Source: Metellina segmentata
Lineage: Eukaryota; Arthropoda; Arachnida; Araneae; Tetragnathidae
Assembly (NCBI GenBank): GCA_947359465.1
Contig: OX375872.1
Location: forward strand, 137,659,432 to 137,723,431
Direction of reading: 5' to 3'
DNA length: 64,000 nt
Part shown: positions 42,435 through 57,100 of the stretch, in pieces
Numbering within the stretch: the stretch's first letter is position 1
Layout of the letters: every line of letters starts with the position of its first letter
The notes under the pieces: model-generated
What the model was told of the DNA's origin: nothing
Database searches by the model: none
What the model saw: only the letters and a program-made list of their open reading frames with translations
Made by a program: the position numbers and the translations under genes

Positions 42435-45400
42435 CAGGGTGGCAACAAAATCATCGAAAAAAAGTTCCCTGATATTTCCCTGATTTCTATGATAGTGTAA
42501 CAAAATTTTCCCTGATTTTACAAAAATCTTAAGAAATGTCGGGATCTTCACAAATATCTTGTATTTTTCTCATCAGATATTTTTTAATTGTTATTGTAAG
42601 GGTTGGAACTCTAACAATAGCAATAGAAAAAACTGGGAAAAAAATAAATATATTTTGATTATGAACTTTTCACACCTATCCTTACATTATCCAAATATAC
42701 ATAAAAATCAAATGCAAATATAATAAAAAATTGGTACAGCTTCAGTCTACATTTAAATCGGTGGCAACGATCTTGGCGCATCTTCCTAGCAGCGAGTTAG
42801 GGCAGGTTAAGGCAACCCATCTGCATTACGATTATTATGGTTTCCATGGCAATCTCGGCAAGCGAAAAGTTAAACCTTTAGGCCCGATGCACACATCCGG
42901 TTTTTCAACGTACGGCGCCGCTGCCGCAAAGCAAATGCGGTCTGAGATACATTAGATCCAATGGAGTAGTGCACACTTGCCTCCGACGCCACTGCGGCGA
43001 TGTACGTTCACCGTGTGTGCAATTTGTACCGCAGTTCCCCACGGCGCAGCAGCTCCCGCACACGCTTCTCCGGTCTGAAGTAATTTATTTATTTTTTATT
43101 TATTTTTTTTTTATTTTTTTTTTATTTCTAATGGCAAGAGAAAATGACAATATCTTACAAAACGATTGCAAGAATACAAAACAGTAAGAGAAAAAAGTCA
43201 GTATCTCATCAGCAAGGCTCTAGCACTCCAGTAGCGTCTCACCTCGGAGACCCCACACAGAGCTGGACATCTTTGGATATGGGACCTGTCCATAATTTCA
43301 TCCTTTTTGCAGAGTGGGCATTTAGGACTGTCATAAACGCCAATGCGGTGTAGGTGGTTTGCAAGGCAGTCATGCCCCACTGCAAGTCTAAATTCTGCGA
43401 CCGCTCTTTCGCGAGGTTTAATTGAAATTTTTTGGTCTAATAAATTTCTCCAGCTCTTCGAGGAAATACAAGAAGTGAGATTCGACTTCCATCTAAGTCT
43501 CATTTGATTTTTGATGTAGAGTTTTATGGAGTGGAATGAGTAGCTTGTGGTGTGCTGTTCAACTATCCGTGTGCCCTTCTTGGCCAACATATCTGCCTGC
43601 TCGTTACCGAAAATATCACAGTGCCCAGGGAGCCACTGGATAACGATCTGTCGTCCTTCTGCCTTTCATCCCTCAAGGAGCATCTGGCATTCTAAGATAT
43701 CATTTGAGGCAGGCACCTCGTTTGACCCAATAGCCTGAATGGCAGCTTTGGAATCCGACAACAAGACCACTTTGTTGTAGAGACGTCTGGGAACAAGTTG
43801 CCGCAATGCCACGCAGATGGCCATAACTTCTCCATCAAAGGCGGTTTTTTGTTTCCCGACAGGGACATAGAAGGAGAAAATGGAGGAATAAATTCCTGCT
43901 CCAACATTTGGTGAACATTCAGTAAAGGAGCCGTCGGTGTAGACGTGTAACCATTGAGGCTCTGGATAGAGGGTGTGGATGGTCTCAAGGGCTAAAATCT
44001 TCAAGCTCTCTGGAGGGAGCTGGCTCTTAAGGATAGGCTGGGCAAGATTCAGGTTAATAATTGTCTCAACGCGATTCAAGGGATTACGAGGATTTAAAAA
44101 TCCCTGAACAATTCCTTCATCAATTTCCAGATCTTCTCTTAAATCGAGAGCTTTCTGAAGAAAGCCTCGTTGTGTCTTCAGTTGTCTCTGTCCATTCTCA
44201 TACTGGTCCCAAAAGGGCACTTCAATTCTGATTAACTTTTCATACAACACGAGAGCTCTCTCCTCAATAATCTCCTGAATGGGTCTGTTATTTGTCAAAA
44301 GTAGCATAGAGTCAATTGGGGTGGTCTTTACCGCACCAACAATCAACCTGAGGGCCTGGTTTTGAAGTAACTCCAGCCTTTCAATCAGGCTCTTTGGGGC
44401 AGTTACCAAAACTTCACAACAATAAGTAATAACAGGCAAAATGAATGCTTTATATGTGTTTTCCAAGGTTGTTCGTGCGCATCCCCAAAGACAGCCAGCC
44501 AAACGTTTAAGAATATGTAGACGCCTTTCTACCTTCTCAACTATACTTTCGATTTGTAATTTCCAACTTAACTTATTGTCAAAGGTTACTCCTAAGTAAG
44601 TAAATTTGTCCGTATTAGACAGTTCATCATTTCTGTAAACCAACTTTGGCCGGATATTCTGGTGCATCAGTGAAAAAGTCTGCACCGCAGACTTCTCAAT
44701 ATTCACGGCCATGTTGTTTTCTTCGCACCACTTGTAAAGAACCTCAAGTGCTCTGTTCAAGAACCTCTCTATCTCGGACTTTGCGTTCGTTTTAGCAACT
44801 TGTGTCCAAATAACCAAGTCATCTGCATAGAGAAGGCACTCCACTCCAACTGTTCTCAAAGCCAAGATAAGATCGTTGATGTAAACATTGAAGTAATTTA
44901 TAAATGGTTGATCCACAGTAACGTCTCTATTTTGTTTCAAAACATACTTTTTTTACACTAAGTTAGCGAAATAAACACGTTTTCTTCGATAGAATATTTA
45001 TCGCAAATGGCGCGAGATGAGTACTTGCGTCATTTCACTGTTATGTGTGCATAGTTGGGCTTCGGTGCCACATGTTGAAAAAACGGATGTGTTCACCGGG
45101 CCTTAGACTACGGCCGGTACAGCAGTTGTGCCATGATCGCGCCAAGGAAGAATTTAGACAACGACCAGTACATCAGTTGTACCTTAAAAGTTATAAGAAT
45201 CGCGCCAAGAAATAATTTAGACTACGGCAGTCACAGAAGTTGTACATTAAAAGTTACAAGAATCGCGCCAAGATAGAATCGCGTTTGTTATATCAATAGT
45301 CGTAATTGCTGAGTCTCCTGGACCCACCACACTGACATTTTTTTTTCACTCCTCCCATCCTTATCACCAAACTCCTAAATCATCACCAAACTCCTAAATC

Positions 45401-47315
45401 ACCACCACAGCTCATGCATTTTGCCACTCTTTTCGGTACTGATTGCTCGCCCCTCCTCATTATCTCCTCCCCCTTTGGAACGTGAATTGGACTCCTAATT
45501 GTATCAATTATTAAACTCTATCGTCTATCTAAATTATTCACCTTATTCATAGTGCATTGTCACTACCTTTAACTTTCCCTTATTTTTAAGTTTACAATCA
45601 ATAAACTCTTCATTAATTCTGATGTGAAGGTTCGCAGTTCTCTGCAAGGTAATCCGTAATTGATACGTCCGTTCCGATAGTCGTAATCAAAAAGTTAAAT
45701 TTTCATTTTGAATATTTAATATTATAAACGGAAGTGTTTGTCATGTCACTTGTCTGTTTGCTCCTGCGCGCAAAGTACTGACAGTCCGAACGTTTTGCAA
45801 TTTTTGGGACGCGGCGAATTTTAAAATTCAATCTAGAACATTTTAAAATGAATTTGATGAAATGTAATTATTATTATTGAATGCAACAGCATAGAAGATC
45901 ACAGATTCTAATTTTATTTTTTTCGTTTCCCTTATCATTTTGCATGGAGGAATGATTTTCTAGCAGACGATAAAAAACAAATAAACTTTTAACTGGAGTT
46001 ATTTAGTTCTTTTTTCTATCTATTAGACCGTTAAAGACAGAGTAAAAATTTCAATGGATTTGAAATCTGCGGAAAATTTCACGCTAGATCAATACCTAAA
46101 AATATGTTTTTTTTTTAAATAAATAAAAAAATTTAACTGAATATCTTCAAAATTTTCGAAAGAGATTGTGACGTTTAGAGATTTTTAGAGAGAGGAAAGA
46201 AAAAACAAAAAAAACATTTTGGTGGCATTGTTTAGTTCCTTTTTGGAAAATCGGTATCGTTAAAGACAGATTGAAAATTTCAACGGATTTGAAATTTGTC
46301 ACCAGATATATAGATACCTTATACGTTTGATTTTCTTTTAACAAATCATTTTTCAACTAAATATTTATACTTTTATAAGAAATGGTGACGTCACGTCGAA
46401 ATCCCATTTGGTTTGCGAAGCAAACCAACAAACACCACGGCAACTCCGTTAGGCTGTTATCCAATTTGCGAAGCAAATCATAGTTCACAATATTCATGGA
46501 TTCACAAATATGGAAATTCGCTGGGAATTAATACCAAAAGGCTACGAGAATTTCCATTCCATTCGCAAACCAACAGTACGGGCAACGCCATGATGCCTGT
46601 TATCCAATAGGCTACGAATTCTCATTTCGTTTGTTTATCAAACTGTATTCGTAGCAATCTCCGGGGGTTAGCGAGCAACACCTAATTAGTTAGAACCTGA
46701 CCCCACGAAAAGAACTGTCACGGGCAACGCCGTACTGACCACGTACAGTGTGGCTAGTATTCTTTAAAGTTCTTTCAAAATTCGTTGAACTGTCGGCTGA
46801 TTTCAGTGGCTCATTTGAAATAATTCCTTCCTTGGCGAATTTAGAAGTGCGCCAAAAAAAAAAGCGCCACGGCCGCTAAAAACGTAGACTGAAGCTTTAC
46901 CAAAAAATTCTACAAAAATATAGCTGCAAGCAAAAAATATTAATTTAATGCACAAAAAACACATAATTAGTTACACAAATTTAAAACTGTAATCCACAAG
47001 TTGTATCCCTGGCCTCACGGCGACGAGACGCTCCGGCAGCGAAAACCACGGCGGCGGTTTTCGCTGTGTTCGAAAATTACGACGCCAGTGTTCTTTATTC
47101 GAATTATAATTTCGGCGAAAACGATTTATTCGAGTACTTGTAATCGCACATCTATAAATAGGCCACAAACGACAATAGTTACCGTTTTCATAAAAATTTT
47201 AAAAATTCCCCGATTTTTGTGAAATTTGGAAATTTTCCCTGAGAATTCCCTGTTCTTTCCAGAATTAAAAAGTTCCCTGAGAATTCCCTGATTTCCCGGT
47301 TCTGTTACCACCCTG
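42435..47315. mobile_element. unit 3 (type C): DNA transposon carrying MITE and LINE
   Basis: Type C marks: A at 45164 (ACGACCAG), GCTAGATCAAT near 46083, TGTAATCGC near 47139. The last two are shared with the right half of unit 0; the first two with unit 6. Confidence 0.88.
43089..44888 (-). pseudogene. 5'-truncated LINE copy in unit 3
   Basis: 13-bp duplicates at 43076-43088 and 44889-44901. Same internal stop (43666-43664). A 2-bp insertion (GTCTCTATT, about 44925) in the flanking MITE brings an ATG at 44940 into frame, making the apparent ORF eight codons longer. Those codons are not LINE sequence. Confidence 0.9.
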
Positions 47316-48278
47316 AAATAAGACCAGTGCTATGGGATAAAACATAACAACCGTACAAAAGATAAAAATCCTACCAGAAATGCATGGGAAGATGCCTGCT
47401 GTGTAATAAGTATTTTGAAGATAAGGAGAACAAGGAAAGAAATGGGTTTGTTGAGTTTTTATATTTCAATTACATAAAACAGATAGGTAAGTATTGGTTC
47501 GTACTGGAGCAACAACACAACGGGCTATTGACGACCGTGCTGGATCAATACCCTAAGGTTTGGATCTGAGGACAACACCACGTTATTTTGAACACCGCGG
47601 GACAGATGGTCTCGCGGTCACGAGGTTCCTGTGCTGGCTCCGAGGTAAAGGTGAAAGTTAACGGTCGCCACTCGCGCGACTGAATGTTTCAATGTAGAGA
47701 CTGAAATTTTTTTTTTTGGCAGATTAAACGGTCTTTGGTTGCATTCGAACTTATTGCCTTTACTCTTTCAACCGGGCACAGCAGCCCTTCCAATTAAAGT
47801 TGAAAAAAACAAAAATTTAATACCTATATCCTTGCAATAGGACTACGGAGCCCGGTTGGAAGAGTAACGGACTACCAATCAGAGGGTTGCGAGTTCGAAT
47901 CGAACCATGGACCGTCGTGTACAAAGGGAGCTGGTGCGCGTTCAATTTGTCGTGGCCTCAAATGTCATCACGTTGGCTTGCCTCGTCAGCTGACTGTGTT
48001 TCAAAATCCCGTGGTGTTTTCCTCTAATCTTTCCCTATGGGGGTTGATAACGCACCGCCGTCAATAGCCGGGTGTGTGGCTCCAGTTTGACGTTGATTAA
48101 ATACTTACCACTCGAGTTAATTTGTTCCACAGAGGCAGGTTGTGCTGGAAAAGAAGAGAAATCTCAGGGTTAATATAACAAGGGTGAAAAGTAAGTATTT
48201 TGAAGATAAGGAGAACAAGGAAAGAAATGGGTTGGTTGAGGTTTAACTTAATTTAATTACCTAAAACAGATAGGTATA
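47316..48278. repeat. spacer 3: head-to-head SINE pair
   Basis: 963 bp, same layout as spacer 1. Confidence 0.85.
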
Positions 48279-51200
48279 CAGGGTGGCAACAAAATCATCG
48301 AAAAAAAGTTCCCTGATATTTCCCTGATTTCTATGATAGTGTAACAAAATTTTCCCTGATTTTACAAAAATCTTAAGAAATGTCGGGATCTTCACAAATA
48401 TCTTGTATTTTTCTCATCAGATATTTTTTAATTGTTATTGTAAGGGTTGGAACTCTAACAATAGCAATAGAAAAAACTGGGAAAAAAATAAATATATTTT
48501 GATTATGAACTTTTCACACCTATCCTTACATTATCCAAATATACATAAAAATCAAATGCAAATATAATAAAAAATTGGTACAGCTTCAGTCTACATTTAA
48601 ATCGGTGGCAACGATCTTGGCGCATCTTCCTAGCAGCGAGTTAGGGCAGGTTAAGGCAACCCATCTGCATTACGATTATTATGGTTTCCATGGCAATCTC
48701 GGCAAGCGAAAAGTTAAACCTTTAGGCCCGATGCACACATCCGGTTTTTCAACGTACGGCGCCGCTGCCGCAAAGCAAATGCGGTCTGAGATACATTAGA
48801 TCCAATGGAGTAGTGCACACTTGCCTCCGACGCCACTGCGGCGATGTACGTTCACCGTGTGTGCAATTTGTACCGCAGTTCCCCACGGCGCAGCAGCTCC
48901 CGCACACGCTTCTCCGGTCTGAAGTAATTTATTTATTTTTTATTTATTTTTTTTTTATATTTTTTTTTATTTCTAATGGCAAGAGAAAATGACAATATCT
49001 TACAAAACGATTGCAAGAATACAAAACAGTAAGAGAAAAAAGTCAGTATCTCATCAGCAAGGCTCTAGCACTCCAGTAGCGTCTCACCTCGGAGACCCCA
49101 CACAGAGCTGGACATCTTTGGATATGGGACCTGTCCATAATTTCATCCTTTTTGCAGAGTGGGCATTTAGGACTGTCATAAACGCCAATGCGGTGTAGGT
49201 GGTTTGCAAGGCAGTCATGCCCCACTGCAAGTCTAAATTCTGCGACCGCTCTTTCGCGAGGTTTAATTGAAATTTTTTGGTCTAATAAATTTCTCCAGCT
49301 CTTCGAGGAAATACAAGAAGTGAGATTCGACTTCCATCTAAGTCTCATTTGATTTTTGATGTAGAGTTTTATGGAGTGGAATGAGTAGCTTGTGGTGTGC
49401 TGTTCAACTATCCGTGTGCCCTTCTTGGCCAACATATCTGCCTGCTCGTTACCGAAAATATCACAGTGCCCAGGGAGCCACTGGATAACGATCTGTCGTC
49501 CTTCTGCCTTTCATCCCTCAAGGAGCATCTGGCATTCTAAGATATCATTTGAGGCAGGCACCTCGTTTGACCCAATAGCCTGAATGGCAGCTTTGGAATC
49601 CGACAACAAGACCACTTTGTTGTAGAGACGTCTGGGAACAAGTTGCCGCAATGCCACGCAGATGGCCATAACTTCTCCATCAAAGGCGGTTTTTTGTTTC
49701 CCGACAGGGACATAGAAGGAGAAAATGGAGGAATAAATTCCTGCTCCAACATTTGGTGAACATTCAGTAAAGGAGCCGTCGGTGTAGACGTGTAACCATT
49801 GAGGCTCTGGATAGAGGGTGTGGATGGTCTCAAGGGCTAAAATCTTCAAGCTCTCTGGAGGGAGCTGGCTCTTAAGGATAGGCTGGGCAAGATTCAGGTT
49901 AATAATTGTCTCAACGCGATTCAAGGGATTACGAGGATTTAAAAATCCCTGAACAATTCCTTCATCAATTTCCAGATCTTCTCTTAAATCGAGAGCTTTC
50001 TGAAGAAAGCCTCGTTGTGTCTTCAGTTGTCTCTGTCCATTCTCATACTGGTCCCAAAAGGGCACTTCAATTCTGATTAACTTTTCATACAACACGAGAG
50101 CTCTCTCCTCAATAATCTCCTGAATGGGTCTGTTATTTGTCAAAAGTAGCATAGAGTCAATTGGGGTGGTCTTTACCGCACCAACAATCAACCTGAGGGC
50201 CTGGTTTTGAAGTAACTCCAGCCTTTCAATCAGGCTCTTTGGGGCAGTTACCAAAACTTCACAACAATAAGTAATAACAGGCAAAATGAATGCTTTATAT
50301 GTGTTTTCCAAGGTTGTTCGTGCGCATCCCCAAAGACAGCCAGCCAAACGTTTAAGAATATGTAGACGCCTTTCTACCTTCTCAACTATACTTTCGATTT
50401 GTAATTTCCAACTTAACTTATTGTCAAAGGTTACTCCTAAGTAAGTAAATTTGTCCGTATTAGACAGTTCATCATTTCTGTAAACCAACTTTGGCCGGAT
50501 ATTCTGGTGCATCAGTGAAAAAGTCTGCACCGCAGACTTCTCAATATTCACGGCCATGTTGTTTTCTTCGCACCACTTGTAAAGAACCTCAAGTGCTCTG
50601 TTCAAGAACCTCTCTATCTCGGACTTTGCGTTCGTTTTAGCAACTTGTGTCCAAATAACCAAGTCATCTGCATAGAGAAGGCACTCCACTCCAACTGTTC
50701 TCAAAGCCAAGATAAGATCGTTGATGTAAACATTGAAGTAATTTATAAATGGTTGATCCACAGTAACGTCTATTTTGTTTCAAAACATACTTTTTTTACA
50801 CTAAGTTAGCGAAATAAACACGTTTTCTTCGATAGAATATTTATCGCAAATGGCGCGAGATGAGTACTTGCGTCATTTCACTGTTATGTGTGCATAGTTG
50901 GGCTTCGGTGCCACATGTTGAAAAAACGGATGTGTTCACCGGGCCTTAGACTACGGCCGGTACAGCAGTTGTGCCATGATCGCGCCAAGGAAGAATTTAG
51001 ACAACGGCCAGTACATCAGTTGTACCTTAAAAGTTATAAGAATCGCGCCAAGAAATAATTTAGACTACGGCAGTCACAGAAGTTGTACATTAAAAGTTAC
51101 AAGAATCGCGCCAAGATAGAATCGCGTTTGTTATATCAATAGTCGTAATTGCTGAGTCTCCTGGACCCACCACACTGACATTTTTTTTTCACTCCTCCCA

Positions 51201-53139
51201 TCCTTATCACCAAACTCCTAAATCACCACCACAGCTCATGCATTTTGCCACTCTTTTCGGTACTGATTGCTCGCCCCTCCTCATTATCTCCTCCCCCTTT
51301 GGAACGTGAATTGGACTCCTAATTGTATCAATTATTAAACTCTATCGTCTATCTAAATTATTCACCTTATTCATAGTGCATTGTCACTACCTTTAACTTT
51401 CCCTTATTTTTAAGTTTACAATCAATAAACTCTTCATTAATTCTGATGTGAAGGTTCGCAGTTCTCTGCAAGGTAATCCGTAATTGATACGTCCGTTCCG
51501 ATAGTCGTAATCAAAAAGTTAAATTTTCATTTTGAATATTTAATATTATAAACGGAAGTGTTTGTCATGTCACTTGTCTGTTTGCTCCTGCGCGCAAAGT
51601 ACTGACAGTCCGAACGTTTTGCAATTTTTGGGACGCGGCGAATTTTAAAATTCAATCTAGAACATTTTAAAATGAATTTGATGAAATGTAATTATTATTA
51701 TTGAATGCAACAGCATAGAAGATCACAGATTCTAATTTTATTTTTTTCGTTTCCCTTATCATTTTGCATGGAGGAATGATTTTCTAGCAGACGATAAAAA
51801 ACAAATAAACTTTTAACTGGAGTTATTTAGTTCTTTTTTCTATCTATTAGACCGTTAAAGACAGAGTAAAAATTTCAATGGATTTGAAATCTGCGGAAAA
51901 TTTCACGCTAAATCAATACCTAAAAATATGTTTTTTTTTTTAAATAAATAAAAAAATTTAACTGAATATCTTCAAAATTTTCGAAAGAGATTGTGACGTT
52001 TAGAGATTTTTAGAGAGAGGAAAGAAAAAACAAAAAAAACATTTTGGTGGCATTGTTTAGTTCCTTTTTGGAAAATCGGTATTGTTAAAGACAGATTGAA
52101 AATTTCAACGGATTTGAAATTTGTCACCAGATATATAGATACCTTATACGTTTGATTTTCTTTTAACAAATCATTTTTCAACTAAATATTTATACTTTTA
52201 TAAGAAATGGTGACGTCACGTCGAAATCCCATTTGGTTTGCGAAGCAAACCAACAAACACCACGGCAACTCCGTTAGGCTGTTATCCAATTTGCGAAGCA
52301 AATCATAGTTCACAATATTCATGGATTCACAAATATGGAAATTCGCTGGGAATTAATACCAAAAGGCTACGAGAATTTCCATTCCATTCGCAAACCAACA
52401 GTACGGGCAACGCCATGATGCCTGTTATCCAATAGGCTACGAATTCTCATTTCGTTTGTTTATCAAACTGTATTCGTAGCAATCTCCGGGGGTTAGCGAG
52501 CAACACCTAATTAGTTAGAACCTGACCCCACGAAAAGAACTGTCACGGGCAACGCCGTACTGACCACGTACAGTGTGGCTAGTATTCTTTAAAGTTCTTT
52601 CAAAATTCGTTGAACTGTCGGCTGATTTCAGTGGCTCATTTGAAATAATTCCTTCCTTGGCGAATTTAGAAGTGCGCCAAAAAAAAAGCGCCACGGCCGC
52701 TAAAAACGTAGACTGAAGCTTTACCAAAAAATTCTACAAAAATATAGCTGCAAGCAAAAAATATTAATTTAATGCACAAAAAACACATAATTAGTTACAC
52801 AAATTTAAAACTGTATTCCACAAGTTGTATCCCTGGCCTCACGGCGACGAGACGCTCCGGCAGCGAAAACCACGGCGGCGGTTTTCGCTGTGTTCGAAAA
52901 TTACGACGCCAGTGTTCTTTATTCGAATTATAATTTCGGCGAAAACGATTTATTCGAGTACTTGTTATCGCACATCTATAAATAGGCCACAAACGACAAT
53001 AGTTACCGTTTTCATAAAATTTTTAAAAATTCCCCGATTTTTGTGAAATTTGGAAATTTTCCCTGAGAATTCCCTGTTCTTTCCAGAATTAAAAAGTTCC
53101 CTGAGAATTCCCTGATTTCCCGGTTCTGTTACCACCCTG
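48279..53139. mobile_element. unit 4 (type A): DNA transposon carrying MITE and LINE
   Basis: Shares with unit 1 the missing 21-bp repeat (near 51210) and T at 52083. Its left arm has GGCGCATCTT (near 48620) where unit 1 has GGCGCACCTT, so the match to unit 1 is not perfect. Confidence 0.88.
48933..50733 (-). pseudogene. 5'-truncated LINE copy in unit 4
   Basis: 13-bp duplicates at 48920-48932 and 50734-50746. Same motifs and same premature TGA (49511-49509). Confidence 0.9.
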
Positions 53140-54101
53140 AAATAAGACCAGTGCTATGGGATAAAACATAACAACCGTACAAAAGATAAAAATCCTACCA
53201 GAAATGCATGGGAAGATGCCTGCTGTGTAATAAGTATTTTGAAGATAAGGAGAACAAGGAAAGAAATGGGTTTGTTGAGTTTTTATATTTCAATTACATA
53301 AAACAGATAGGTAAGTATTGGTTCGTACTGGAGCAACAACACAACGGGCTATTGACGACCGTGCTGGATCAATACCCTAAGGTTTGGATCTGAGGACAAC
53401 ACCACGTTATTTTGAACACCGCGGGACAGATGGTCTCGCGGTCACGAGGTTCCTGTGCTGGCTCCGAGGTAAAGGTGAAAGTTAACGGTTGCCACTCGCG
53501 CGACTGAATGTTTCAATGTAGAGACTGAAATTTTTTTTTTGGCAGATTAAACGGTCTTTGGTTGCATTCGAACTTATTGCCTTTACTCTTTCAACCGGGC
53601 ACAGCAGCCCTTCCAATTAAAGTTGAAAAAAACAAAAATTTAATACCTATATCCCTGCAATAGGACTACGGAGCCCGGTTGGAAGAGTAACGGACTACCA
53701 ATCAGAGGGTTGCGAGTTCGAATCGAACCATGGACCGTCGTGTACAAAGGGAGCTGGTGCGCGTTCAATTTGTCGTGGCCTCAAATGTCATCACGTTGGC
53801 TTGCCTCGTCAGCTGACTGTGTTTCAAAATCCCGTGGTGTTTTCCTCTAATCTTTCCCTATGGGGGTTGATAACGCACCGCCGTCAATAGCCGGGTGTGT
53901 GGCTCCAGTTTGACGTTGATTAAATACTTACCACTCGAGTTAATTTGTTCCACAGAGGCAGGTTGTGCTGGAAAAGAAGAGAAATCTCAGGGTTAATATA
54001 ACAAGGGTGAAAAGTAAGTATTTTGAAGATAAGGAGAACAAGGAAAGAAATGGGTTGGTTGAGGTTTAACTTAATTTAATTACCTAAAACAGATAGGTAT
54101 A
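53140..54101. repeat. spacer 4: head-to-head SINE pair
   Basis: 962 bp. Shares GGTTGCCACT (about 53489) with spacer 1. Confidence 0.85.
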
Positions 54102-57100
54102 CAGGGTGGCAACAAAATCATCGAAAAAAAGTTCCCTGATATTTCCCTGATTTCTATGATAGTGTAACAAAATTTTCCCTGATTTTACAAAAATCTTAAG
54201 AAATGTCGGGATCTTCACAAATATCTTGTATTTTTCTCATCAGATATTTTTTAATTGTTATTGTAAGGGTTGGAACTCTAACAATAGCAATAGAAAAAAC
54301 TGGGAAAAAAATAAATATATTTTGATTATGAACTTTTCACACCTATCCTTACATTATCCAAATATACATAAAAATCAAATGCAAATATAATAAAAAATTG
54401 GTACAGCTTCAGTCTACATTTAAATCGGTGGCAACGATCTTGGCGCACCTTCCTAGCAGCGAGTTAGGGCAGGTTAAGGCAACCCATCTGCATTACGATT
54501 ATTATGGTTTCCATGGCAATCTCGGCAAGCGAAAAGTTAAACCTTTAGGCCCGATGCACACATCCGGTTTTTCAACGTACGGCGCCGCTGCCGCAAAGCA
54601 AATGCGGTCTGAGATACATTAGATCCAATGGAGTAGTGCACACTTGCCTCCGACGCCACTGCGGCGATGTACGTTCACCGTGTGTGCAATTTGTACCGCA
54701 GTTCCCCACGGCGCAGCAGCTCCCGCACACGCTTCTCCGGTCTGAAGTAATTTATTTATTTTTTATTTATTTATTTTTTATTTTTTTATTTATTTTTTTA
54801 TTTCTAATGGCAAGAGAAAATGACAATATCTTACAAAACGATTGCAAGAATACAAAACAGTAAGAGAAAAAAGTCAGTATCTCATCAGCAAGGCTCTAGC
54901 ACTCCAGTAGCGTCTCACCTCGGAGACCCCACACAGAGCTGGACATCTTTGGATATGGGACCTGTCCATAATTTCATCCTTTTTGCAGAGTGGGCATTTA
55001 GGACTGTCATAAACGCCAATGCGGTGTAGGTGGTTTGCAAGGCAGTCATGCCCCACTGCAAGTCTAAATTCTGCGACCGCTCTTTCGCGAGGTTTAATTG
55101 AAATTTTTTGGTCTAATAAATTTCTCCAGCTCTTCGAGGAAATACAAGAAGTGAGATTCGACTTCCATCTAAGTCTCATTTGATTTTTGATGTAGAGTTT
55201 TATGGAGTGGAATGAGTAGCTTGTGGTGTGCTGTTCAACTATCCGTGTGCCCTTCTTGGCCAACATATCTGCCTGCTCGTTACCGAAAATATCACAGTGC
55301 CCAGGGAGCCACTGGATAACGATCTGTCGTCCTTCTGCCTTTCATCCCTCAAGGAGCATCTGGCATTCTAAGATATCATTTGAGGCAGGCACCTCGTTTG
55401 ACCCAATAGCCTGAATGGCAGCTTTGGAATCCGACAACAAGACCACTTTGTTGTAGAGACGTCTGGGAACAAGTTGCCGCAATGCCACGCAGATGGCCAT
55501 AACTTCTCCATCAAAGGCGGTTTTTTGTTTCCCGACAGGGACATAGAAGGAGAAAATGGAGGAATAAATTCCTGCTCCAACATTTGGTGAACATTCAGTA
55601 AAGGAGCCGTCGGTGTAGACGTGTAACCATTGAGGCTCTGGATAGAGGGTGTGGATGGTCTCAAGGGCTAAAATCTTCAAGCTCTCTGGAGGGAGCTGGC
55701 TCTTAAGGATAGGCTGGGCAAGATTCAGGTTAATAATTGTCTCAACGCGATTCAAGGGATTACGAGGATTTAAAAATCCCTGAACAATTCCTTCATCAAT
55801 TTCCAGATCTTCTCTTAAATCGAGAGCTTTCTGAAGAAAGCCTCGTTGTGTCTTCAGTTGTCTCTGTCCATTCTCATACTGGTCCCAAAAGGGCACTTCA
55901 ATTCTGATTAACTTTTCATACAACACGAGAGCTCTCTCCTCAATAATCTCCTGAATGGGTCTGTTATTTGTCAAAAGTAGCATAGAGTCAATTGGGGTGG
56001 TCTTTACCGCACCAACAATCAACCTGAGGGCCTGGTTTTGAAGTAACTCCAGCCTTTCAATCAGGCTCTTTGGGGCAGTTACCAAAACTTCACAACAATA
56101 AGTAATAACAGGCAAAATGAATGCTTTATATGTGTTTTCCAAGGTTGTTCGTGCGCATCCCCAAAGACAGCCAGCCAAACGTTTAAGAATATGTAGACGC
56201 CTTTCTACCTTCTCAACTATACTTTCGATTTGTAATTTCCAACTTAACTTATTGTCAAAGGTTACTCCTAAGTAAGTAAATTTGTCCGTATTAGACAGTT
56301 CATCATTTCTGTAAACCAACTTTGGCCGGATATTCTGGTGCATCAGTGAAAAAGTCTGCACCGCAGACTTCTCAATATTCACGGCCATGTTGTTTTCTTC
56401 GCACCACTTGTAAAGAACCTCAAGTGCTCTGTTCAAGAACCTCTCTATCTCGGACTTTGCGTTCGTTTTAGCAACTTGTGTCCAAATAACCAAGTCATCT
56501 GCATAGAGAAGGCACTCCACTCCAACTGTTCTCAAAGCCAAGATAAGATCGTTGATGTAAACATTGAAGTAATTTATAAATGGTTGATCCACAGTAACGT
56601 CTATTTTGTTTCAAAACATACTTTTTTTACACTAAGTTAGCGAAATAAACACGTTTTCTTCGATAGAATATTTATCGCAAATGGCGCGAGATGAGTACTT
56701 GCGTCATTTCACTGTTATGTGTGCATAGTTGGGCTTCGGTGCCACATGTTGAAAAAACGGATGTGTTCACCGGGCCTTAGACTACGGCCGGTACAGCAGT
56801 TGTGCCATGATCGCGCCAAGGAAGAATTTAGACAACGGCCAGTACATCAGTTGTACCTTAAAAGTTATAAGAATCGCGCCAAGAAATAATTTAGACTACG
56901 GCAGTCACAGAAGTTGTACATTAAAAGTTACAAGAATCGCGCCAAGATAGAATCGCGTTTGTTATATCAATAGTCGTAATTGCTGAGTCTCCTGGACCCA
57001 CCACACTGACATTTTTTTTTCACTCCTCCCATCCTTATCACCAAACTCCTAAATCATCACCAAACTCCTAAATCACCACCACAGCTCATGCATTTTGCCA